DNA of 64,000 nt from Bacillota bacterium (GTDB lineage: Bacteria; Bacillota; Bacilli; Bacillales; Cytobacillaceae): positions 1 to 64,000 of the forward strand of contig JAUZPL010000013.1 in NCBI GenBank assembly GCA_030705955.1. The letters are read 5' to 3'. Under the pieces are notes generated by a model that did no database searches, was not told the origin of the DNA, and saw nothing but the letters and a program-made list of their open reading frames with translations. Position numbers and translations under genes: made by a program. Shown in pieces: positions 9,246 through 18,184 of the stretch. The stretch's first letter is position 1. Each line of letters begins with the position of its first letter.

Positions 9246-10016
9246 ATGAATATTTTTGTGATCATGAAACGCACCTTTGACACCGAAGAAAAAATCAATA
9301 TTAAGGGTGGAAAGGTTAGCGGGGATGGAGCAGCCTTTATTATTAATCCTTATGATGAATATGCGATTGAAGAGGCATTAAAGTTAAAAGAAGAACACGG
9401 TGGAGAAGTGACCGTTATAACGGTTGGAGAAGAGGAGTCAGAAAAAGAGCTTCGAACAGCACTTGCAATGGGGGCAGATAAGGCGGTTCTTATCAGTGAT
9501 GAAGATCTTGAAAATGCTGACCAATTCTCAACCGCTACTATATTAGCAGGCTACCTAAAAGATAAGGCAGTTGATATTGTTTTAGCTGGAAATGTAACCG
9601 TTGATGGGGGGTCAGGACAGGTTGGTTTACGCCTTGCTGAGGAACTCGGGATCTCAGGAGTAACCATGATTACAAAGTTAACAGTAAATGGTGAAACTGC
9701 TACCATTGAACGTGATTTAGAGGGAGATCTTGAAATTGTGGAAGTATCTCTTCCGTTGCTTGTTACCTGCCAACAGGGCTTGAACGAGCCTCGTTATCCA
9801 TCGCTGCCAGGAATCATGAAAGCTAAGAAAAAGCCTTTTGAAACATTGGAGTTGGATGATTTGGATTTAGACGAGGACGATGTCCAAGCAAAAATTAAAT
9901 CTGTTGAAATCTTTTTACCACCTGTAAAAGCAGCAGGCAAAGTACTTAAAGGTGAATTAAGCCAACAAGTAAATGAACTGATTTCGTTACTCAAAACAGA
10001 AGCAAAAGTCATTTAA
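9246..10016 (+). CDS. etfB: Electron transfer flavoprotein subunit beta
   Basis: A 256-residue ETF beta subunit. It shows the start MNIFVIMKRTFDTEEKINI, the nucleotide-binding fold with ALAMGADKAVLISDE, and the beta-subunit signature VDGGSGQVGLRLAEELGISGVT followed by PRYPSLPGIMKAKKK. With EtfA it forms the soluble heterodimer that accepts electrons from acyl-CoA dehydrogenase. It is spaced 15 bp from etfA with a GGGGGG ribosome binding site between them, so the two are co-translated. The length is normal. Confidence 0.94.
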   Translation: MNIFVIMKRTFDTEEKINIKGGKVSGDGAAFIINPYDEYAIEEALKLKEEHGGEVTVITVGEEESEKELRTALAMGADKAVLISDEDLENADQFSTATILAGYLKDKAVDIVLAGNVTVDGGSGQVGLRLAEELGISGVTMITKLTVNGETATIERDLEGDLEIVEVSLPLLVTCQQGLNEPRYPSLPGIMKAKKKPFETLELDDLDLDEDDVQAKIKSVEIFLPPVKAAGKVLKGELSQQVNELISLLKTEAKVI

Positions 10017-10031
10017 ACGGGGGGAATCAAG

Positions 10032-11006
10032 ATGGGTAAAAAGGTATTGGTTTTTGGAGAGATTCGTGATGGAGGATTACGTAACGTCTCTTTCGAAGCC
10101 ATTGCTGCTGCAAAGAAAATGGCGGATGGCGGGAAAGTAGTTGGGCTGCTTTTAGGCGAGAATGTTAAAAACTTAGCAAATGAACTGATTGAATATGGTG
10201 CAGATCGTGTCATTATCGTTGAAAATGAACTGTTAAAAGCATATATACCTGATGCTTTTTCACAGGTAATCATGCAGGTGATAGATGCCGAAAAACCTGA
10301 TGCATTTCTTTTAGGGCATACGGCCGTTGGGAAGGATATTTCTCCTCGTATTGCGGCAAAACTCAAATCAGGATTAATATCGGATGCGGTAAAGCTTGAA
10401 GTTGATGGGGATGCAATTAAATTTATACGCCCTATTTATTCTGGAAAAGCATTTGAAAAGCTTGTTATTCAAGAAGGACTCATTCTTGCAACGATTCGGC
10501 CAAATAATTTTGACCCATTAGAGAAAGACGCCTCACATACGGGTGATGTTGTATCAATGGATGTGGAAATAAAAGATTTACGAACCATTATTAAAGAGGT
10601 TGTGCGAAAAGCGGTAGGAGGAATTGATCTTTCAGAAGCGAAGGTAATCGTTTCAGGGGGACGCGGAGTAAAAAGTAAAGAAGGATTCAAGCCACTACAA
10701 GAGTTAGCTGATTTACTAGGGGGAGCGGTTGGTGCATCCCGTGGAGCATGTGACGCCGAATACTGTGACTACTCCTTACAAATAGGCCAAACCGGCAAAG
10801 TTGTAACGCCTGACCTTTACATTGCCTGCGGTATATCAGGGGCCATTCAGCATGTTGCAGGGATGTCGAACTCTAAGGTAATTGTTGCCATTAATAAGGA
10901 TCCGGAGGCATCTATCTTTAGTATTGCAGACTACGGCATTGTTGGAGATTTGTTTGAAGTGGTGCCTTTATTAATTGAAGAATTAAATAGTATAGCTGTT
11001 AAATAG
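10032..11006 (+). CDS. etfA: Electron transfer flavoprotein subunit alpha
   Basis: A 324-residue ETF alpha subunit. The N-terminal half is the divergent alpha/beta fold. The C-terminal FAD domain carries VSGGRGVKSKEGF, GGAVGASRGACD, QIGQTGKVVTPDLYIACGISGAIQH and AINKDPEASIF, the standard FAD-binding set. It pairs with EtfB and hands electrons to the membrane protein encoded next at 11069. One sign of normal rather than bifurcating ETF is the context of a quinone-linked Fe-S protein; the sequence alone does not settle this. Confidence 0.94.
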   Translation: MGKKVLVFGEIRDGGLRNVSFEAIAAAKKMADGGKVVGLLLGENVKNLANELIEYGADRVIIVENELLKAYIPDAFSQVIMQVIDAEKPDAFLLGHTAVGKDISPRIAAKLKSGLISDAVKLEVDGDAIKFIRPIYSGKAFEKLVIQEGLILATIRPNNFDPLEKDASHTGDVVSMDVEIKDLRTIIKEVVRKAVGGIDLSEAKVIVSGGRGVKSKEGFKPLQELADLLGGAVGASRGACDAEYCDYSLQIGQTGKVVTPDLYIACGISGAIQHVAGMSNSKVIVAINKDPEASIFSIADYGIVGDLFEVVPLLIEELNSIAVK

Positions 11007-11068
11007 ATAAAAAAGGCCAATCCCTTTTTGGGGTAGATTTTATACTAATTTAATAAAGGGGATTTAGG

Positions 11069-13150
11069 ATGAAAACCTTACAGGTACTAAATATCATTCT
11101 CTTCTTGATTGTAACAGGCTATGCGATTTACTTGTTTGCAAAACTTGTAAAAACACGGATTGAATACATTAAGTTAGGAAAAAAAGCGGAGTTTAATAAA
11201 ACCGTGAAAGAGCGGATAAATGCCATTCTCATTTATGTTTTCGGGCAAAAGAAGCTCCTAAAAGATAAAAAAAGCGGTACCATTCATATCATGTTTTTCT
11301 ATGGATTTCTACTAGTGCAGTTTGGAGCCATTGATCTTATTTGGAAAGGGCTTTCCCCAGGCTCCCATCTTCCATTGGGACCGTTATATCCGTTTTTTAC
11401 ATTTTTTCAGGAAATCATTGTTCTCATCATTTTAGTAGGGGTTATTTGGGGATATTATCGACGTTATATAGAAAAGCTTGCTCGTTTAAAAAGGGGATTT
11501 TTAGCTGGTTTGGTTTACTTGTTTTTAACAGGCTTAATGGTCTGCACATTATTAGCGAATGGAATGGGCATCATTTGGCTTGGGTCTGAACAATCATGGT
11601 CAGAACCGGTTGCTTCCGTGATTTCCCTTATATTTAATTGGCTGCCACCCATTGTGGCAGGTGACCTATTCTTTATATTTTGGTGGGGACATCTATTATT
11701 CCTACTAGCATTTTTAGTGTATATTCCACAAGGAAAGCATGCGCACTTAATTGCAGGAATTGCGAATGTTTGGTTAGGAAGAACACACAAGATTGGTCAA
11801 CTATCCACAATAAACTTTGAAGATGAAACCCAAGAATCCTTCGGTGTAAGTAGGATTGAAGAGTTTACCCAGAAACAGTTGGTTGATCTTTATGCCTGTG
11901 TAGAGTGCGGACGATGTACCAGTATGTGCCCTGCAGCGGGGACGGGGAAAATGTTATCACCAAGAGAAATGATTTTGAAGCTTCGAAATCACTTAACAGA
12001 AAAAGGGGCAGTTATTACGTCACGTCAGCCGTGGTTACCAGCGTTTGCGTTTGAAAATACACGGGGTAATCAATTGGCACTACATGGGAACAAGGGTAAT
12101 GAAGTAGCTTCTGCATTAGATGATAGTGTTAGTTTAATTGGCAATGTCATTACAGAGGAAGAAATTTGGGCTTGTACAACATGCCGAAACTGTGAAGATC
12201 AGTGTCCTGTTATGAATGAGCATGTTGATAAAATCATAGATTTGCGAAGATATCTTGTTTTAACTGAAGGAAAATTAGACCAGGATGCCCAGCGTGCAAT
12301 AACAAATATTGAACGTCAAGGAAACCCATGGGGAATTAATCGAAAAGAACGCCAAAATTGGCGGGATGATCGGGATGACATCCAGGTTCCAACGGCAAAA
12401 GAATTGAAAAAACAAGGTGAAGAATTTGACTATCTTTTCTTTGTTGGATCAATGGGTTCCTATGACAATCGAAGCCAAAAAGTAGCACAAACCTTCGCTC
12501 GTGTATTGAATCTAGCTGGTGTGAAGTTTGCTATTCTGGGAAATGAAGAAAAGAATTCAGGAGATACACCTCGACGTATTGGAAACGAATTTTTATTTCA
12601 AGAGCTGGCAAATGCGAATATTGACACTTTTAAAAAGTATGACGTTAAGAAGATTGTTACCATTGATCCACATGCTTTCAATACATTAAAAAATGAATAT
12701 CCTGAATTCGGCTTAGAGGCTAAAGTATACCATCATACCGAGCTGCTTGCCCAATTAATAAAAGAGGGGAAATTAACTCCGAAAAAGGAACTAAATGAAG
12801 TGATTGCCTTCCATGACTCCTGTTATTTAGGGCGGTATAACGAGGTATATGATGCCCCTCGAGACATATTAAAAGCTATTCCTGGTATTAAACTTGTTGA
12901 AGCAGAACGAAACCGCGATACAGCCATGTGCTGCGGTGCTGGCGGAGGACGAATGTGGATGGAGGAGAATACAGGAGTTCGGATTAATGTGGCAAGAACC
13001 GAACAACTGCTTGAAACAAATCCAACCATCATAGGCAGTGGATGTCCATATTGCTTAACGATGATCAGTGATGGAACGAAGGCAAAAGAAGTTGATGAAC
13101 AGGTTCAAACATTAGATGTAGTGGAAATTTTAGAAAAGTCACTTTTTTAA
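11069..13150 (+). CDS. fadF: FadF-like membrane Fe-S protein (ETF:quinone oxidoreductase candidate)
   Basis: A 693-residue protein with three parts. Residues 1-230 hold about six membrane helices resembling the NarI-type cytochrome b subunit. Two [4Fe-4S] motifs follow, CVECGRCTSMCP (about 276) and CTTCRNCEDQCP (about 367). The C-terminal half contains two CCG-type cysteine domains (HDSCYLGRYN, then CCGAGGGRMW and GSGCPYC), as in heterodisulfide reductase subunit B. This is the architecture of Bacillus FadF (YwjF), believed to carry electrons from reduced ETF to menaquinone. Its place right after etfBA supports that role. The function of the family is largely inferred from context. Confidence 0.88.
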   Translation: MKTLQVLNIILFLIVTGYAIYLFAKLVKTRIEYIKLGKKAEFNKTVKERINAILIYVFGQKKLLKDKKSGTIHIMFFYGFLLVQFGAIDLIWKGLSPGSHLPLGPLYPFFTFFQEIIVLIILVGVIWGYYRRYIEKLARLKRGFLAGLVYLFLTGLMVCTLLANGMGIIWLGSEQSWSEPVASVISLIFNWLPPIVAGDLFFIFWWGHLLFLLAFLVYIPQGKHAHLIAGIANVWLGRTHKIGQLSTINFEDETQESFGVSRIEEFTQKQLVDLYACVECGRCTSMCPAAGTGKMLSPREMILKLRNHLTEKGAVITSRQPWLPAFAFENTRGNQLALHGNKGNEVASALDDSVSLIGNVITEEEIWACTTCRNCEDQCPVMNEHVDKIIDLRRYLVLTEGKLDQDAQRAITNIERQGNPWGINRKERQNWRDDRDDIQVPTAKELKKQGEEFDYLFFVGSMGSYDNRSQKVAQTFARVLNLAGVKFAILGNEEKNSGDTPRRIGNEFLFQELANANIDTFKKYDVKKIVTIDPHAFNTLKNEYPEFGLEAKVYHHTELLAQLIKEGKLTPKKELNEVIAFHDSCYLGRYNEVYDAPRDILKAIPGIKLVEAERNRDTAMCCGAGGGRMWMEENTGVRINVARTEQLLETNPTIIGSGCPYCLTMISDGTKAKEVDEQVQTLDVVEILEKSLF

Positions 13151-13176
13151 TGTGAATTTGGGGAGGGAAACTTGAA

Positions 13177-14028
13177 ATGAAAATTCAAAAAATAATGGTA
13201 GTTGGTTCCGGACAAATGGGAAGTGGAATCACACAAGTGTTGGCCCAAACTGGGTACCAGGTTGTCATGAATGACATAAAAGAAGAGTTTGTTCAAAATG
13301 GATTGAATAAAATTGCAAAGCAATTGGATCGTGATATTCAAAAGGGTCGCAGAACAGAGGAAGAAAAAGAGGGCATACTTTCTAGAATAGTAGCTTCAAC
13401 GAATCTAGAGGATGCAAAAGATGTCCAATTAGTCATAGAAGCAGCTACGGAAAATAAGACTATTAAGCTTGATATTTTCCGTAAGCTGGATGAAATTGCT
13501 CCAAGTGAAGCGATTCTTGCCAGCAATACCTCATCCTTACCAATAACAGAAATTGCTGCAGTGACCAAAAGACCAGAAAAAGTAATCGGTATGCATTTCT
13601 TTAACCCTGTTCCAGTTATGAAACTAGTAGAAGTTAATAGCGGGTTGGCCACTTCAGGAGAAACATTCACTACAGTGGAAAATTTGGCAAAGGAAATGAA
13701 AAAAGTACCTGTTCCTATTAAAGATTACCCAGGGTTTGCGGTAAATCGAATTCTAATTCCTATGATAAATGAGGCCATCTATGCCGTATATGAAGGAATT
13801 TCAACTGCAGAAGGAATCGATGAAGTAATGAAACTTGGTGCCAATCACCCAATGGGACCGATTACTCTTGCCGATTATATTGGATTAGATACTTGTCTAG
13901 CCATCATGGAAGTGCTGTATGAAGGATTTGGCGATCCAAAATACCGTCCATGTCCGCTCCTTAGAAAATATGTTGAAGCTGGGTGGCTTGGAATAAAAAC
14001 TGGTCGAGGATTCTACGTTTATAGCTAA
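13177..14028 (+). CDS. 3-hydroxybutyryl-CoA dehydrogenase
   Basis: A 283-residue enzyme oxidising 3-hydroxybutyryl-CoA to acetoacetyl-CoA with NAD(P). The Rossmann motif [17 protein letters not shown] is at residues 9-25, the catalytic histidine is in [15 protein letters not shown] (about 138), and the C-terminal helical domain contains [13 protein letters not shown] and [18 protein letters not shown]. The length matches the stand-alone Hbd/MmgB type, without a fused hydratase domain. The ribosome binding site GGGAGGG is 10 bp before the ATG, and the downstream crotonase gene starts 14 bp after the stop. Confidence 0.93.
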   Translation: MKIQKIMVVGSGQMGSGITQVLAQTGYQVVMNDIKEEFVQNGLNKIAKQLDRDIQKGRRTEEEKEGILSRIVASTNLEDAKDVQLVIEAATENKTIKLDIFRKLDEIAPSEAILASNTSSLPITEIAAVTKRPEKVIGMHFFNPVPVMKLVEVNSGLATSGETFTTVENLAKEMKKVPVPIKDYPGFAVNRILIPMINEAIYAVYEGISTAEGIDEVMKLGANHPMGPITLADYIGLDTCLAIMEVLYEGFGDPKYRPCPLLRKYVEAGWLGIKTGRGFYVYS

Positions 14029-14042
14029 GGGAGGCTATTATA

Positions 14043-14828
14043 ATGAAGGAATTTAACACTCTTTATCTAATTGTTGATGAAAACATTGCCGTGATCACCA
14101 TTAATAGGCCGAAATATTTAAATGCTTTAAATTCAGAGGTTTTAATAGAATTATCTGAAGCAGTTGATTTAATTGACAAGGATCCAACTATCCGCGCTGT
14201 CATTTTGACTGGAGCAGGTGAAAAAGCATTTGTTGCTGGTGCCGATATATCTGAAATGAAATCAAAAGATGTTCTTGAGGCACGTGAATTTTCATCTTTA
14301 GGAAATAAAATTTTTTCTAAATTAGAAAAACTGAGAATGCCCGTTATTGCGGCTGTTAATGGCTTTGCACTTGGAGGTGGCTGTGAACTGGCAATGGCCT
14401 GTGATCTTCGTATTGCTGGGAACAAGGCAAAGTTTGGTCAGCCAGAGGTTGGTCTTGGAATCATGCCTGGATTTGGAGGCTCTCAGCGTCTCGCCCGCCT
14501 TGTAGGAAACGGGATTGCAAAGGAAATTTTGTATACTGGCGCCATGATTGGTGCTGAACGCGCATATGAAATTGGCCTTGTAAATCGTGTTGTCGACTCA
14601 ACTGTGGTATTGGAAGAAGCCAAAAAAATGGCACAAGCGATTGCTGCCAAGTCACCAATTGGAATTTCTTTCAGCAAGAAAGCTGTCAATGAGGGCACAA
14701 ATATGGACCTTGAACATGGATTATCCCTAGAAGTTGAATTATTTGGCTCACTTTTCTATACTAAGGACCAAAAAGAAGGAATGTCCGCCTTTTTAGAAAA
14801 GAGACCGGCAACGTTTCAAGGTAAATAA
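14043..14828 (+). CDS. Enoyl-CoA hydratase (crotonase)
   Basis: A 261-residue member of the crotonase superfamily that hydrates crotonyl-CoA to 3-hydroxybutyryl-CoA. The oxyanion-hole segment AVNGFALGGGCELAMACD (about residues 103-120) and GADISEM (66-72) are present. The two catalytic glutamates are GCELAMA (about 114) and QPEVGLGIMPGFGG (about 134). The C-terminal AFLEKRPATFQGK is typical of bacterial crotonases. It sits between Hbd and the CoA-transferase, which fits a C4 pathway. Confidence 0.92.
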   Translation: MKEFNTLYLIVDENIAVITINRPKYLNALNSEVLIELSEAVDLIDKDPTIRAVILTGAGEKAFVAGADISEMKSKDVLEAREFSSLGNKIFSKLEKLRMPVIAAVNGFALGGGCELAMACDLRIAGNKAKFGQPEVGLGIMPGFGGSQRLARLVGNGIAKEILYTGAMIGAERAYEIGLVNRVVDSTVVLEEAKKMAQAIAAKSPIGISFSKKAVNEGTNMDLEHGLSLEVELFGSLFYTKDQKEGMSAFLEKRPATFQGK

Positions 14829-14860
14829 AGTCTATTATTTTTAATAAGGTGTTGGTGTAG

Positions 14861-14898
14861 GGAGGCTCTTACAGCCGTGTAAAAGCTAAAGAGTCTCC
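14861..14898 (+). other. Intercistronic hairpin before CoA-transferase gene
   Basis: GGAGGCTCTT pairs with AAGAGTCTCC (nine of ten pairs) in a 206-bp gap between crotonase and the CoA-transferase gene. No T tract follows. The rest of the gap is GC-richer than its surroundings and resembles no RNA family that I recognise. Confidence 0.45.
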
Positions 14899-15034
14899 TA
14901 AGACCGCCGCTTAAAAGCTAATGCCTGGTAAGAAATCAACAGGTAAGTAAGGGACATGTTCGTGACTGGATTGGAGCAAAGAAAAGGGATGCCTACAATT
15001 CTACTATTAATAGTTAATAAGGGGAGGAAAAGAG

Positions 15035-16342
15035 ATGAGTTATCTAGATAAATATAAAGAGAAAATTTGTACAGCTGAAGAGGCAGTTCGTATTGTTGAG
15101 CCTGGTGATGATATTATTTTTCCAATTACTCCAGGAGAACCGCTTGCATTGTTTGAAGCTCTGCCATCCAATCAAAAGCTTCGCGGGAATCGCCTTTATA
15201 GAATGATTCCTAACTTCCCAGCCATAAATGTAGATCAAGAAAAGGTTCAACAAGTCTCACTATTCCTTGGGGGATTTGACCGTAAAGGATTTAATGATGG
15301 AACTATCGATTTACTACCTAACCATTTTTCTGATATTCCATCATTATTAAAATATTCAACATCAAACCGCGTGCTAATGGCTACTGTTTCACCAATGGAT
15401 GAGGAAGGTTATTTCTCCTTCGGAACTAGTGTCAGCTATCTTGGTGCTTTATTAGATGATGCAAAGGCAATCATCGTTGAAGTCAATCAAAATATGCCGC
15501 GTACATTTGGTGAACAAAATCGTGTTCATGTTAGTCAAGTAACGGCTCTAATCGAAAATGATTTTGCCTTGCCATCACTTCCTGATCCAATTCTCAGTGA
15601 TAAGGACATGAAAATTGGTCAATCAATTGCAGAATTAATTCAAAATGGTGATAACGTTCAAATTGGATTTGGATCCATGCCAAATGCTGTTATGGAATTT
15701 TTAAAGGGCCACCGCGAATTAGGGGTTTATACAGAAATTCTACCAGATAAAGTGGTTGATTTATTTGAAAGCGGTGTCATTACCAACTCAAAGAAAAAAG
15801 TTCATCCTGGGAAATTCACTGCAACGTTTGCTCTTGGGTCACGGAAATTGTACGACTTTATGAACAATAATAAGGATGTTTATATGGTACCCTGCAATGT
15901 TTGTAACAATTTTCGAAACATTGCACAGCTAGATCATATTGTATCGGTTAATTCAACCGTAGAGGTGGATTTCCTTGGACAGTGTAATTCCGAGATTATC
16001 CAAGGAAAATATTATTCTTCCACAGGTGGTCAGGGTGACTTTTCAAAAGGAGTTCGCCTAGCCGAGCATGGAAGGGGAATTATTTGTCTATATTCTACTG
16101 CTAAAAATGATACTTTCTCAAAAATTGTTCCAATGCTGCCGCAAGGTGCCGTTGTGTCCACATCTAAAAATGATGTAGATATTATTGTAACAGAATATGG
16201 TATCGCAGAATTGAAGGGAAAAACTGTCCAAGGCCGAACAGAAGCCTTAATCAAAATTGCTCATCCAAAATTCAGAGAAGAACTTACCTTCGATGCCATT
16301 AAGCGCGGTTTCCTTCCACAAAAGAACTTTTTTACCGTTTAA
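15035..16342 (+). CDS. Acetyl-CoA hydrolase/transferase-family CoA-transferase (butyrate/4-hydroxybutyrate type)
   Basis: A 435-residue family I CoA-transferase related to 4-hydroxybutyrate and butyryl-CoA:acetate CoA-transferases. Visible signatures are QIGFGSMPNAVMEF (about residues 209-222), the likely catalytic glutamate in VYTEILPD (E234), SSTGGQGDFSKG and DVDIIVTEYGIAELKGKT. It would move CoA between acetyl-CoA and a short acid such as butyrate, which lets the operon activate the acid without ATP. The substrate is inferred from the operon. The ribosome binding site is GGGGAGG at 15020-15026. The dispersed repeat follows the stop by seven bases and terminates the operon. Confidence 0.85.
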   Translation: MSYLDKYKEKICTAEEAVRIVEPGDDIIFPITPGEPLALFEALPSNQKLRGNRLYRMIPNFPAINVDQEKVQQVSLFLGGFDRKGFNDGTIDLLPNHFSDIPSLLKYSTSNRVLMATVSPMDEEGYFSFGTSVSYLGALLDDAKAIIVEVNQNMPRTFGEQNRVHVSQVTALIENDFALPSLPDPILSDKDMKIGQSIAELIQNGDNVQIGFGSMPNAVMEFLKGHRELGVYTEILPDKVVDLFESGVITNSKKKVHPGKFTATFALGSRKLYDFMNNNKDVYMVPCNVCNNFRNIAQLDHIVSVNSTVEVDFLGQCNSEIIQGKYYSSTGGQGDFSKGVRLAEHGRGIICLYSTAKNDTFSKIVPMLPQGAVVSTSKNDVDIIVTEYGIAELKGKTVQGRTEALIKIAHPKFREELTFDAIKRGFLPQKNFFTV

Positions 16343-16348
16343 TTTTTA

Positions 16349-16392
16349 GGGGCCTGACCCCCACTGCTTTAAAGCAGTGGGGGTCAGGCCCC
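16349..16392. repeat. Dispersed GCCTGACCCCC palindromic repeat, copy 2
   Basis: A 44-base perfect palindrome: the arms begin GGGGCCTGACCCCCACTG and meet at TTTAAA. It lies between the convergent CoA-transferase (plus) and GDSL hydrolase (minus) genes and would form a very strong hairpin on either strand. This is the least degraded copy in the window. Confidence 0.92.
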
Positions 16393-16398
16393 ATCATT

Positions 16399-17139
16399 TT
16401 AATTGAAACCTAAAACAGTTTCACCGATTTTTGCCAAAAGCTCTTGTCCTTCTATTGTAGGATGTACATCTAAAGGTCGAACGTAGATAGCTTGGTTTTC
16501 ACCAAAGGCAGAATAGGCGTCTGCAAGTTTAGTGTTTGTATGTGTTTGAACAATTTTTGCAATGGCAGGATTTATAATAGTAGATAATAATTGATTAGCA
16601 GGAACATGTAGAGATGTACCAATCTGAAATGGATTATAGATGTTATATACTACGATCGGAGCATCTGTTAGTTTTGATATTTCTTGGATGATTTGATCTA
16701 AATTGTTCGTTAAGATAGGGAGCATGGTAGGAATCTGTCCCAATAATAATTGAGGATTTCCGTTGCTCACTTTTACTGCTTGAAGAAGATCGTTGCTTCC
16801 GATATCTAATGTAACATAGTTTGCATGCTTGATAGACTGTCTAAAATTTTGATCATTTTTCACTGCATTTAAAAGGTCAGTAGTTGTCCAACCCGGAATT
16901 CCTAAGTCGCTTACATATAATTGCGCATTTTCTCCCATTAGAAAAGGGAAAGCATATGGGGAAGGTTCATTATTATCAACCCCCAAATTATAACCAAAGG
17001 TGATAGAATCTCCTAAACCCACTAAATCAATCTTTCCATAAGCATTTCCATTGTTTTCTTTCGCAAAAGAAGTAGACGCAAATAATGTTCCAGCTAAAGC
17101 AATTGAAGCAAACGATAGACTCAACCTTTTGAATTTCAT
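16399..17139 (-). CDS. Secreted GDSL/SGNH-family hydrolase
   Basis: A 246-residue serine esterase/lipase. The signal peptide is residues 1-26 (basic start MKFKRLSLS, hydrophobic core, STSFA-K cleavage site). The nucleophile block is LVGLGDSITFGYN (Ser about 45), the oxyanion block LDIGSNDLLQ follows, and the catalytic Asp/His are in DVHPTIEGQELL near the C-terminus. It is an exported acyl-ester hydrolase, perhaps a phospholipase or deacetylase; the substrate cannot be read. AGGAGG lies six bases before the ATG. It is monocistronic and convergent with the CoA-transferase gene, sharing the repeat between them as terminator. Confidence 0.88.
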   Translation of the reverse strand: MKFKRLSLSFASIALAGTLFASTSFAKENNGNAYGKIDLVGLGDSITFGYNLGVDNNEPSPYAFPFLMGENAQLYVSDLGIPGWTTTDLLNAVKNDQNFRQSIKHANYVTLDIGSNDLLQAVKVSNGNPQLLLGQIPTMLPILTNNLDQIIQEISKLTDAPIVVYNIYNPFQIGTSLHVPANQLLSTIINPAIAKIVQTHTNTKLADAYSAFGENQAIYVRPLDVHPTIEGQELLAKIGETVLGFN

Positions 17140-17363
17140 ACAATTCCTCCTATTTTAATTGATATTATGTTCGATAACTAGCTTATAAGATATGTGTAAA
17201 AAATGATGTCGAAACCTTGTAGGATAAAAAAATATTTATAGCAAGTGAGTTGAAATTAGTAGGCTTATTGGAAAACCCTAATTTTTGAGTTTTCACTAGA
17301 AAAATGGTTAAAATGGTAATAGGAAAACAAAATTACAACCTATTTTTTGAAGGGATGGTTAGA

Positions 17364-18128
17364 GTGGCACTGATTCATTGTCAGTTTTTTTCAGAGGTTT
17401 TACAATTAAGTACCTCCATGACGGTACTCTTACCGCAGCAAACATCAACACAAATTGGAATGGAAAATAAAACTTTAGGTAATAAACACAAGACATTATA
17501 TCTGCTTCATGGCTTTAGTGATGATGATACCATTTGGACTAGAAGAACTTCAATTGAGAGATATGTTGCACCTCTCGGTTTAGCTGTTGTCATGCCTCAG
17601 GTCCATCACAGCTTTTACACAGATATGAAATACGGAAATAAGTACTGGACGTTTCTGACGGAAGAGCTTCCCTCAATCGCAAGATCATTTTTTCCTCTGT
17701 CTGATGCAAGGGAAGATAATTTTGTGGCTGGTCTGTCCATGGGGGGATATGGGGCGTTGAAATGGGCGTTAAACCGTCCAGAACACATTAGTGCTGCGGC
17801 AAGTTTATCAGGAGTAACCGATATTGTAAGTCACAGTAATAGACAAAATCGTGAGGGAATCTTCAAATTAATTTTCGGGGATGACGAGATCTCAGGAACT
17901 GAACATGACTTATTTTCACTTATTGAAAAAACGCAGATGAATGAAAGAAAACCTATCTTGTATCAGTGCTGTGGAACAGAGGACTTTTTGTATGAAGACA
18001 ATGTCCGTTTCAAAAAGTTATGTGAGAAAACAAACTTCAATTTAACCACTGATTTTGGCCTGGGAGACCATGAATGGGGTTATTGGGATAAAAAAATTCA
18101 GGATGTATTGGCATGGCTTCCATTGTAG
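17364..18128 (+). CDS. Alpha/beta-hydrolase esterase (tributyrin esterase/FrmB-like)
   Basis: About 254 residues of the esterase D / tributyrin esterase family. The start MALIHCQFFSEVLQLSTSM matches the family amino terminus, so the GTG at 17364 (GAAGGG nine bases upstream) is preferred over the ATGs at 17304 and 17355. The nucleophile elbow is GLSMGGYGAL (Ser about 126), the acid is in GTEDFLYED and the histidine in LGDHEWGYWD. LLHGFSDDDTIWTR gives the oxyanion region. It is cytosolic and hydrolyses short-chain esters or acyl-thioesters. Being next to a C4-acid operon is suggestive, but it has its own transcription unit. Confidence 0.85.
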   Translation: MALIHCQFFSEVLQLSTSMTVLLPQQTSTQIGMENKTLGNKHKTLYLLHGFSDDDTIWTRRTSIERYVAPLGLAVVMPQVHHSFYTDMKYGNKYWTFLTEELPSIARSFFPLSDAREDNFVAGLSMGGYGALKWALNRPEHISAAASLSGVTDIVSHSNRQNREGIFKLIFGDDEISGTEHDLFSLIEKTQMNERKPILYQCCGTEDFLYEDNVRFKKLCEKTNFNLTTDFGLGDHEWGYWDKKIQDVLAWLPL

Positions 18129-18180
18129 GGTGCCTGACCCCCGTTGCTGTAAAGCGTTAACGCGGTGGTGGTCAGGCACC
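18129..18180. repeat. Dispersed GCCTGACCCCC palindromic repeat, copy 3
   Basis: The arms GGTGCCTGACCCCC and GGTGGTCAGGCACC are separated by a loop containing GCTGTAAAGCGTTAACGC. It starts on the base after the esterase stop codon and separates it from the convergent PLP-enzyme gene. The outer pair is GGTG/CACC rather than GGGG/CCCC, a paired change that keeps the stem. Confidence 0.9.
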
Positions 18181-18184
18181 AATT

